DNA of 5,183 bases, taken from NCBI GenBank assembly GCA_902766415.1, contig CACXDR010000408.1:1-5183 (forward strand). Reading direction: 5' to 3'. Position numbers and translations under genes: made by a program. The notes beneath the pieces were generated by a model. That model made no database searches, was not told the origin of the DNA, and saw nothing but the letters and a program-made list of their open reading frames with translations. Of this stretch, positions 1 to 5,183 are shown one piece after another; the first letter of the stretch is position 1, and each line of letters opens with the position of its first letter. The stretch comes from an uncultured Lachnospiraceae bacterium. Its GTDB lineage: Bacteria > Bacillota_A > Clostridia > Lachnospirales > Lachnospiraceae.

Positions 1-39
1 GGGGCCGTGAGGCCGCAGGTTCAAATCCTGTCGCCCCGA
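1..39 (+). tRNA. tRNA-Pro, 3' half (5' part outside window)
   Basis: The sequence shows a complete T arm (stem 15-19 with 27-31, loop TTCAAAT at 20-26) and the 3' acceptor strand CGCCCCG (32-38) followed by discriminator A39. Counting back with a five-base variable loop (10-14) and anticodon-stem strand CCGTG (5-9) places bases 1-2 at anticodon positions 35-36, both G, with G at 37. An NGG anticodon reads proline codons CCN. A 3' acceptor strand ending in G72 implies a C1-G72 pair, which together with A73 is the known signature of bacterial tRNA-Pro. The wobble base 34 lies before the window, so the isoacceptor cannot be told. CCA is not encoded (A39 is followed by CG), so it must be added by tRNA nucleotidyltransferase. 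Confidence 0.88.
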
Positions 40-44
40 CGCAG

Positions 45-88
45 AAAAGATCCGGAAACCGAAACGGTTTCCGGATCTTTTCTTTTTT
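45..88. terminator. Intrinsic terminator of the tRNA gene, probably bidirectional
   Basis: A perfect 17-bp stem (45-61 with 65-81, loop AAA at 62-64) is followed on the + strand by a T-rich tract TTTTCTTTTTT (78-88), starting six bases after the tRNA end. Read on the - strand the same stem is followed by TTTTCT, so it could also end transcripts of the permease gene, whose stop codon lies 70 bases away. Two small GC hairpins (109-114 with 120-125, and 141-145 with 152-156) lie between that stop and this terminator. Confidence 0.9.
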
Positions 89-157
89 CAGAAGCACTGC
101 TCCCGCCTCCCGCGCCTTACGCGGGCAGAAGCGGGCATGTCCGGCCTTCCTGCCGGC

Positions 158-1216
158 TCATCCTCTGCTGCCCGCCTTCCGGCGGACCCACTTTACCGCT
201 AGTGTCACGAAAAGCGGAATGCTCAGGTACCCGAACACGGGATAGACCATCCCGACCAGCGTACTGAAGCCGGCAAGGCTGAAAAGGAAGGAGACAGCCC
301 CTGCCAGGACGAAAAACAGGACGCGGCTGTCCCGGACCCGGTCCGAACGGATGGAAAGCTGCGCGTACAGGGCAAGGACGCACCCCAGCGCGGAGCCGAA
401 CATCCCGGTCCCCATCATGATCCCGCAGATCGTCCCGACTGCCGGGTGCACCGTCCGGGCAAGAAAGGACATGGGCAGCTCGTCAAGCCCTGCCTCCGGG
501 CAGGCCAGGAACGCGGCGATCATACTGTACGCGAGCAGCATGAGGAACAGGGCGCCGAGCGGCAGCCCGCGCCGCATGGTCTTCCTGTCCGGGATATAGC
601 GGGCAAGGGGCACGATCACGCTCAGGTTTCCGAAAAGGTTGTAGGCCGTATACGTGATGCAGCTTACCTGCCAGTTCGGGAGAAGCGCGGAGCCGCTGCC
701 TGCCGCGGGAGCCAGCTGGAAGCCTGCGCGCCGGAGGACGATAAAGCCGATCACCGCAGTGCATACCGCGGCCGCGGGGACCAGGAGCGAGAACACCGTG
801 ACGAGGCTTTGAAGCCCGCAGAGCGCGGCGATGAGGACAAGCAACGTGAAAACCCCTCCGGCCGCAGCCGCGGGAAGCCCCGTCATATCCTTAAAAAGCG
901 CCGAGGCGCCGGCGGTCATGATCACCGTGATCCCGAAAAGGAACAGCCACTGGAGCACATCCACCGCGAGGATCAGGGACCGGTTCTCTCCGACAGTGAG
1001 AAGACGTCCCATCTCCTCCGAGCCCGTGCTCCGGATCGTATCGATCGCGGCGTAATTCAGGAACAGGCACAGGACGGAGACCACCGCGAAACCGGCGAAG
1101 CCGGCTGTTCCGAAGCACCCGAAAAAGGCCCAGATCTCCTGACCTGAGATGAAACCCGCCCCGATAAAGGAGCCGGCGTAGGAAAAAGCCAGCTGTATGA
1201 CTGACAGGCGTTTCAA
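158..1216 (-). CDS. YkvI-family membrane transporter
   Basis: The product is an integral membrane protein of 352 residues, recognised as the YkvI family (COG3949), distant members of the LeuT/APC-fold transporters. Substrates of this family are not established. About ten hydrophobic segments can be read across the whole length. The first carries the family signature SYAGSFIGAGFISGQE, a glycine-rich broken helix as in LeuT-fold substrate sites. Another typical segment is YTAYNLFGNLSVIVPLARY near the middle. Length fits the family (about 340-360). The start was set at TTG 1216, giving MKRLSVIQLAF, because GGAGG (1223-1227) lies six bases upstream. The frame stays open to ATG 1222 and GTG 1255, but both abut or overlap their GGAGG. 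The gene follows the dipeptidase after 48 bases on the same strand, so the two are probably co-transcribed. Family call is firm, substrate unknown. Confidence 0.9.
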   Translation of the reverse strand: MKRLSVIQLAFSYAGSFIGAGFISGQEIWAFFGCFGTAGFAGFAVVSVLCLFLNYAAIDTIRSTGSEEMGRLLTVGENRSLILAVDVLQWLFLFGITVIMTAGASALFKDMTGLPAAAAGGVFTLLVLIAALCGLQSLVTVFSLLVPAAAVCTAVIGFIVLRRAGFQLAPAAGSGSALLPNWQVSCITYTAYNLFGNLSVIVPLARYIPDRKTMRRGLPLGALFLMLLAYSMIAAFLACPEAGLDELPMSFLARTVHPAVGTICGIMMGTGMFGSALGCVLALYAQLSIRSDRVRDSRVLFFVLAGAVSFLFSLAGFSTLVGMVYPVFGYLSIPLFVTLAVKWVRRKAGSRG

Positions 1217-1222
1217 GGGCAT

Positions 1223-1227
1223 CCTCC
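1223..1227 (-). promoter_or_regulatory. Ribosome binding site that decides the permease start
   Basis: GGAGG on the - strand sits six bases before TTG 1216 and directly against ATG 1222. Normal spacing therefore favours the TTG. A second copy of the same context (GAACGGAGG followed by TGCC) lies 32 bases upstream at 1255-1263, with no start codon at useful spacing. Between the copies is a short GC hairpin (1239-1243 with 1248-1252). Confidence 0.55.
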
Positions 1228-1264
1228 GTTCCAGAGGCCCGCGGTCCCGCGGCACCTCCGTTCG

Positions 1265-2215
1265 TTATTTCAATACGTCCTTAAGGAAGCGGTCGGCGTT
1301 CCCGAAGGCGATCCGGTCGATCTCCTCCTCCGTGAAGCCGCCCCGTTTCATCGCGTCCCACAGAAGCTCCATCCTGCCGGGGGCGCTGACCTCCACCCTG
1401 CCGCTGATGCCGTCGAAATCCGTCCCGAGGGCGACCACGCCGGTCCCGCCGGCATCTGCCGCATGGCGCATGTGCCGGACGATGTTCTCCGCCGTGCAAA
1501 CGGGGTCTTCGGAAGGATCAAGGAACGGCGGGTAGAAGTTCATGCCCATGATCCCGCCGTGCTCCGCGAGGATCCGGATCATCCCGTCCGTCAGGTTCCT
1601 CTGGTTCGGGGAAAGCGCGCGGCAGTCGGAATGCGACGCGAGGAACGGTCCCCTTACGATGTCCGCGACGTCATGGAAGCCGCCGTCGGAGAGGTGCGAG
1701 ACGTCCACGATCATTCCGAGAGACGCCATCCGCTCCACGGTCTCCTTCCCGAACGGCTTAAGGCCCTTCCGCATGACCTCCGGGTCGCTGCTGTTCGGGA
1801 ACCCTAAGCAGTTCTCGAAGTTCCAGGTGAGGGTGATAAGACGGACGTCACGCTCATAAAAATGATCGAGCATCTCATGCCGTCCGCCGATCGCGCGGCC
1901 GTCCTCCAGGGTGAGGAGCGCGGCGCTTTTTCCTTTCCCCACGGCTTCCAGGTACGAATCCCTTCCCCGGACCAGGCTTAAGACATCGCTGTGCGCCGCG
2001 ATCGTATCAAGAAGCGTTTTCCTGGCCGTATCGAAATAGAGAAGGTCGTCCGGGATCCCTTCCGGCGGGAAGAACACCGCGGTGAACTGGACCGCGCCGC
2101 CGGCTTCGCGGAACCTGCGAAAATCGAACATGGTCTCCGGAAGGTCCCAGATGTCCTTCCTGTCATGGAAAAACGCCCACTCAAGCGTGTCGCAGTGCAT
2201 ATCCGTGTATCGCAT
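1265..2215 (-). CDS. Zinc membrane-dipeptidase-type hydrolase (peptidase family M19)
   Basis: This 316-residue protein belongs to the renal dipeptidase family (COG2355, M19), binuclear zinc enzymes that cleave dipeptides, often with a D-amino acid at the C-terminal position. The zinc ligands are all visible: His7 and Asp9 (MHCDTL), bridging Glu104 (LTLEDG), His174 (DVSH) and His195 (ASHSD). Arg206 (QRNLTD) and Asp266 (LGTDFDG) match substrate-binding and catalytic positions. The usual histidine of the TLTH motif is Trp131 here (TLTWNFEN). There is no signal peptide, so the enzyme should be cytoplasmic despite the family name. The frame is open upstream to 2383, but Met 2215 starts directly at the conserved MRYTDMHCDTLE and has AAGGA ten bases upstream, with a weaker GGA closer. 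Length matches the family. It is the first gene of a likely two-gene unit with the YkvI permease. Exact substrate is unknown. Confidence 0.93.
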   Translation of the reverse strand: MRYTDMHCDTLEWAFFHDRKDIWDLPETMFDFRRFREAGGAVQFTAVFFPPEGIPDDLLYFDTARKTLLDTIAAHSDVLSLVRGRDSYLEAVGKGKSAALLTLEDGRAIGGRHEMLDHFYERDVRLITLTWNFENCLGFPNSSDPEVMRKGLKPFGKETVERMASLGMIVDVSHLSDGGFHDVADIVRGPFLASHSDCRALSPNQRNLTDGMIRILAEHGGIMGMNFYPPFLDPSEDPVCTAENIVRHMRHAADAGGTGVVALGTDFDGISGRVEVSAPGRMELLWDAMKRGGFTEEEIDRIAFGNADRFLKDVLK

Positions 2216-2269
2216 GGATCTTCCGTCCTTTCCCGTTTCGTACTCTATTTGTCCGGTGCCGTACCAATT

Positions 2270-2520
2270 CGTATCAGGCAGGCAAAGGGGCGGCACTTCA
2301 CGGCAGACAATGTGACGCGCTCGAGGTACCGCAAGGCACCTGCCCGCGCGGAGGCTGACCCCGGGTTGATTAAGCATGAACACGACGAACCGAAGGTGAG
2401 TCGATGATGCTGCTTATCGTGTGGAGAAGCCGGAGCGCGGTGCATATGGTGCCGCGGCGGGACCTCGTACAAGCGTCACCGTCTGCCGTGAAGTGTTCAG
2501 ATCCCTTTGCTTCCAATACG
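2270..2520. repeat. Long imperfect palindrome (about 250 bp) upstream of the dipeptidase gene
   Basis: The left arm (2270-2391) and right arm (2395-2520) are inverted copies meeting at a three-base centre near 2393. The longest blocks are 2294-2308 with 2481-2495 (15 of 15), 2282-2289 with 2503-2510 (8), 2313-2318 with 2473-2478 (6), 2322-2327 with 2462-2467 (6), 2329-2332 with 2457-2460 (4), 2335-2340 with 2448-2453 (6), 2344-2349 with 2435-2440 (6), and 2368-2376 with 2411-2418 (8 with one bulge). Blocks are in order, separated by short bulges, so one strand can fold into a single long hairpin. It fills most of the 372-base gap between the LUD stop and the dipeptidase start. No open reading frame that looks like a protein, and no known riboswitch motif, was found. 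It may be a structured leader RNA, a small RNA, or a fold-back (MITE-like) element. Confidence 0.85.
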
Positions 2521-2545
2521 CCTGGTTCCCTGCACATTTGCAAAA

Positions 2546-2579
2546 GGCTGCGGGAAGGAACAGATTCCTTCCCGCAGCC
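2546..2579 (-). terminator. Intrinsic terminator of the glgP-LUD unit
   Basis: A perfect 15-bp GC-rich stem (2546-2560 with 2565-2579, four-base loop) begins eight bases after the LUD stop codon and is followed on the - strand by TTTTGC. The U run is short, but stem strength and position fit a rho-independent terminator. It implies that the dipeptidase gene downstream has its own promoter, somewhere between 2216 and 2545, which I could not place with confidence. Confidence 0.8.
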
Positions 2580-2587
2580 AGGGTCGT

Positions 2588-3175
2588 TCAGAAGCCGAGC
2601 TCCTCGTCGATAAAGACGACCTCTGCCGCCATGCCGTGTACAGGCTTTCTGTAGATCACGGCGACACAGTCCATCGCGTCCATACGCTTTTTCATTTCGT
2701 CTTCGGAAAGCTCCTCCCCGGCGGCATACCGGAGCACGTTCTTTCTCGTCGCGATCGTCTCAGCCCTCTCCAGGGCATCGGCGATCGTCGGCACGATCTT
2801 GTTCTTTCCGACAAGGAAGAACACCTGCTTTTTTCCGAACACCGTCGCGGCTACGCGGTTCCCGGTGCCGTCCACGTTCACGAGCTCGCCGGTCATGGCG
2901 GCCCCGTTCGCGCTGCAGAGATAGAACTCCGCGTCACGCGCGTGCTCGAACACCTTCGTGTCACCGGCGGCATTCCAGTGCCAGTACACGGACGCGCCCT
3001 GTGCGCCGAGCTTTTCGTAAAGCCCCATTTCCTTCACGGTCATGCAGCCGCCGATGCCGACGCTGCCCTTGCCGACGCGTGAAAGGATGTAAGCCGCGGC
3101 TTCTTCCTTCGTATCGAAAAACGATACCCCGAAGCCGTGCGCTTCAAAATTCTGTTTCAGAAGTTCGCGTTCCAT
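2588..3175 (-). CDS. LUD-domain protein (LutC/YkgG-like)
   Basis: This 195-residue protein is a single LUD domain (PF02589, formerly DUF162), the fold of LutC, which takes part in lactate oxidation with LutA and LutB. Visible family motifs are GIGGCMTVKEMGL (about residues 40-52), SANGAAMTGELVNVDGTGNR (88-107) followed by VFGKKQVFFLVGKNKIVP (112-129), and the C-terminal IDEELGF. No signal peptide or membrane segment is seen, so it is likely cytoplasmic. No lutA or lutB neighbour is present, and the biochemical role of stand-alone LUD proteins is not known, so a lactate function should not be assumed. The start is firm: AAAGGAGG (3183-3190) lies seven bases upstream of ATG 3175. It begins 17 bases after the glycogen phosphorylase stop and is followed by a terminator, so the two genes form the end of one operon. 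Confidence 0.9.
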   Translation of the reverse strand: MERELLKQNFEAHGFGVSFFDTKEEAAAYILSRVGKGSVGIGGCMTVKEMGLYEKLGAQGASVYWHWNAAGDTKVFEHARDAEFYLCSANGAAMTGELVNVDGTGNRVAATVFGKKQVFFLVGKNKIVPTIADALERAETIATRKNVLRYAAGEELSEDEMKKRMDAMDCVAVIYRKPVHGMAAEVVFIDEELGF

Positions 3176-3182
3176 GCCTGGT

Positions 3183-3190
3183 CCTCCTTT
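3183..3190 (-). promoter_or_regulatory. Strong ribosome binding site of the LUD gene
   Basis: AAAGGAGG is fully complementary to the 16S rRNA 3' end and is placed seven bases before ATG 3175, within the 17-base gap after the glgP stop codon. It supports independent, efficient initiation on the shared transcript. Confidence 0.85.
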
Positions 3191-3192
3191 TC

Positions 3193-5183
3193 TTATTTAG
3201 AAGCTTTGACTGAGATCTTTACCTTCTCAAGATGCCAGATGTCACGGACATAGTCCTCGATGGTGCGGTCGGAGGAGAACTTGCCGGAATTCGCGGTGTT
3301 CAGGATGCACATCTTTGCCCAGGCGTCCTCGTCCCTGTACGCGCGGTCGACCTTCTCGTGCGCCTCGCAGTACGCGCGGAAATCCTTCAGGATGAAGTAG
3401 GTATCCGCCTTGTCGGAGCTCTGCGTGTTGAGAAGGGAGTTGTAGATCTCGCGGAAGCGCTCCGGATCGTCCGGAGAATAGTATCCGTTGATCAGCTGCA
3501 TGAGCACGCGGCGGATCTCCTGGTCGTTGTTGAAGATCTCCATGGGGTTGTAGCCGCCGTTCTGCTCGAAGTTGATGACCTCGTCCGCGGAAAGTCCGAA
3601 GATGAAGGCATTGTCCTCCCCGACCTCCTCGACGATCTCGATATTCGCGCCGTCCATGGTGCCCAGCGTGGGAGCGCCGTTCAGCATGAACTTCATGTTG
3701 CTGGTGCCGGACGCTTCCTTGGAAGCGGTGGAGATCTGCTCGGAGACGTCAGCCGCCGCAAAGATGATCTCCGCGTTGGAGACGCGGTAATCCTCGATGA
3801 ACACGACCTTGATCTTGCCGTTGATGGACTCGTCGTTGTTGATGACATCCGCCACGGAGTTGATCAGCTTGATGGTCATCTTCGCGCGGCGGTAGCCTGC
3901 GGCGGCCTTCGCGCCGAAGATGAAGGTGCGCGGGATGATGTCCATGTCCGGGTTGTCCTTCAGCTGGTTGTAGAGATACATGACGTGAAGGATGTTCATC
4001 AGCTGGCGCTTGTACTCGTGCAGGCGCTTTACCTGTACATCGAAAATGGAACGCGGATCCACATCGATTCCGTTGTATTCCTTGATATAATTTGCCAGGC
4101 GGACCTTGTTCTGGTACTTGATGTTCATGAACTCCTGCTGGCTCTGCTTGTCCCCCGCGAAGATCTCGAGCTTCTTCAGGGCCTTGAGGTCCGTGATCCA
4201 CTCGTCGCCGATCTTCTTGGTGATCCAGTCAGCAAGCAGCGGGTTTCCGTGAAGGAGGAACCTTCTCTGGGTGATGCCGTTCGTCTTGTTGTTGAACTTC
4301 CCGGGATACATATCGTAGAAGTCCTTCAGCGTCTGCTTCTTCAGGATCTCGGTGTGGATCCTAGCGACGCCGTTGATGGAGAAGGCCGCGCAGCAGGCCA
4401 TGAACGCCATGCGCACCTGTCCGTTGTGGATGATGGACATGCGGTCGATCTTGCCCTGGTCGCCCGGGAAGCTCTTCTGGATGTCCAGCACGAAGCGGCG
4501 GTTGATCTCCTCGACGATCTGGTAGATACGCGGAAGGAGCCTGGAGAAGAGCTCGATGGGCCACTTCTCGAGTGCCTCGGTCATGATGGTGTGGTTCGTG
4601 TACGCGCAGCACTTCGTGGTGACCTCCCACGCGTCGTTCCACTCAAGGCCTTCCTCGTCAAGAAGGATACGCATGAGCTCCGGGACAGCGACGGTCGGAT
4701 GCGTGTCGTTCATCTGGAACACCACGTACTTCGGAAGCTCGCGGATATCGATATGGCGCTTCCTGAACTTCCGGATCGCCGTCTGGATGCTCGCGGAAAT
4801 AAAGAAGTACTGCTGCTTCAGGCGGAGCTCCTTGCCGGAATAGTGGTTGTCGTTCGGATAGAGGACCTCGGTGATGTTCCTCGCGAGGTTCTGCTGCTCC
4901 ACCGCGCGCTGGTAGTCGCCCTTGTCGAAGGAGTCAAGGCTGAAGGTGTTGACCGCCTCCGCGTCCCATATGCGGAGCGTGTTGACGACATTGTTCGCGT
5001 AGCCCGCGATCGGCATGTCGTACGGCACCGCGCGGACCGACTGGCACCCTTCCTGGTAGAAGTGCGGCCTGCCGTTCTCCATGCGCGTCTGGACGTAGCC
5101 TCCGAAGCGGACCTCGCAGGCGTACTCGTCGCGGCGGATCTCAAAGGGGTAGCCGTACTTCAGCCACTCGTCCGGGACCTCGA
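3193..5183 (-). CDS. glgP: Glycogen/starch phosphorylase, N-terminus outside window
   Basis: The enzyme (family GT35) removes glucose from the ends of alpha-1,4-glucan with phosphate, giving glucose-1-phosphate; it uses pyridoxal phosphate and acts in the cytoplasm. The frame runs open to the right edge: the 33 codons before Met 5082 encode PDEWLKYGYPFEI and FGGYV, typical phosphorylase sequence, so Met 5082 is internal. Of the product 662 residues are visible; family length suggests roughly 150 or more N-terminal residues are missing. Motifs seen are QMNDTHPTVAVPELMR, YTNHTIMTEALEKWP (active-site loop His), KTNGITQRRF, VKRLHEYKRQ, and KEASGTSNMKFMLNGAPTLGT cut here to its key residue, the PLP-binding lysine encoded at 3691-3693. 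All are intact, so the enzyme should be active. The LUD gene follows after 17 bases. Whether glycogen or maltodextrin is the main substrate cannot be read from the sequence. Confidence 0.97.
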   Translation of the reverse strand, partial: EVPDEWLKYGYPFEIRRDEYACEVRFGGYVQTRMENGRPHFYQEGCQSVRAVPYDMPIAGYANNVVNTLRIWDAEAVNTFSLDSFDKGDYQRAVEQQNLARNITEVLYPNDNHYSGKELRLKQQYFFISASIQTAIRKFRKRHIDIRELPKYVVFQMNDTHPTVAVPELMRILLDEEGLEWNDAWEVTTKCCAYTNHTIMTEALEKWPIELFSRLLPRIYQIVEEINRRFVLDIQKSFPGDQGKIDRMSIIHNGQVRMAFMACCAAFSINGVARIHTEILKKQTLKDFYDMYPGKFNNKTNGITQRRFLLHGNPLLADWITKKIGDEWITDLKALKKLEIFAGDKQSQQEFMNIKYQNKVRLANYIKEYNGIDVDPRSIFDVQVKRLHEYKRQLMNILHVMYLYNQLKDNPDMDIIPRTFIFGAKAAAGYRRAKMTIKLINSVADVINNDESINGKIKVVFIEDYRVSNAEIIFAAADVSEQISTASKEASGTSNMKFMLNGAPTLGTMDGANIEIVEEVGEDNAFIFGLSADEVINFEQNGGYNPMEIFNNDQEIRRVLMQLINGYYSPDDPERFREIYNSLLNTQSSDKADTYFILKDFRAYCEAHEKVDRAYRDEDAWAKMCILNTANSGKFSSDRTIEDYVRDIWHLEKVKISVKASK

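Noticed and set aside
446..1147. Open + strand frame of 233 codons antisense to the permease gene
   Set aside because: It is highly charged, low-complexity in composition, resembles no family, and lies wholly opposite a clear membrane protein gene; long antisense frames are expected in GC-rich DNA.
2241..2266. Possible sigma-A promoter (TTGGTA with TAGAGT) before the dipeptidase gene
   Set aside because: The spacing is about 14 bases and the -10 match is poor, so it was not annotated.
2320..2500. Riboswitch-like fragments: a T-box-like GAGGTACCGC, a glycine-riboswitch-like CCGAAGGTGA, and a c-di-GMP-like CACGGCAGACGGTGACGC
   Set aside because: Each is an isolated short match. The surrounding conserved elements and helices of those classes are absent, and two of them are on the strand opposite to the downstream gene.
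2504..2579. GGAAGGAA and ACCAGG resembling SRP RNA domain IV in - strand
   Set aside because: The GGAAGG lies within the perfect terminator stem, not in an SRP-type apical loop, and the other conserved SRP bases and closing pairs are missing.
2507..3082. Open + strand frame of 191 codons antisense to the LUD gene
   Set aside because: It is a shadow of the LUD gene: it runs across the terminator stem and has no recognisable domain.
3749..4201. Open - strand frame of 150 codons inside glgP
   Set aside because: It is an out-of-frame shadow; the phosphorylase motifs in the main frame are intact through this stretch.

Overview
The window comes from a GC-rich bacterial chromosome, most likely a Firmicute of the class Clostridia (Lachnospiraceae-like). 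This rests on strong AGGAGG-type ribosome binding sites, a proline tRNA without an encoded CCA end, and the protein families present (YkvI permease, single-domain LUD protein, clostridial-looking glycogen phosphorylase). The family-level assignment is an inference and only moderately sure.

Layout from left to right: the 3' half of a tRNA-Pro gene on the + strand (1-39) is followed at once by a near-perfect terminator hairpin (45-88). All protein genes lie on the - strand and converge on that terminator. In transcription order, from the right edge, they are: a glycogen phosphorylase (3193-5183, N-terminus cut off by the window), a LUD-domain protein 17 bases downstream (2588-3175), a strong intrinsic terminator (2546-2579), a 372-base gene-free stretch filled mostly by a roughly 250-bp imperfect palindrome (2270-2520), a zinc dipeptidase of the M19/renal dipeptidase family (1268-2215, stop codon to 1265), and a YkvI-family membrane transporter 48 bases further on (158-1216).

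There appear to be two transcription units. The first is glgP plus the LUD gene: glycogen breakdown to glucose-1-phosphate, with an orphan relative of the lactate-utilisation protein LutC. The second is dipeptidase plus YkvI: a cytoplasmic metallodipeptidase paired with a ten-helix permease of unknown substrate, plausibly an uptake-and-hydrolysis (or hydrolysis-and-export) pair for a dipeptide.

The most unusual item is the long palindrome between the two units. It lies in the presumed leader of the dipeptidase operon, is symmetric almost to its centre, and its arms have diverged mostly in ways that keep G-U pairing in - strand RNA. It could be a structured leader RNA, a small RNA, or a decayed fold-back mobile element. 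No known riboswitch class could be recognised in it. Apart from this the window looks like ordinary metabolic core sequence.
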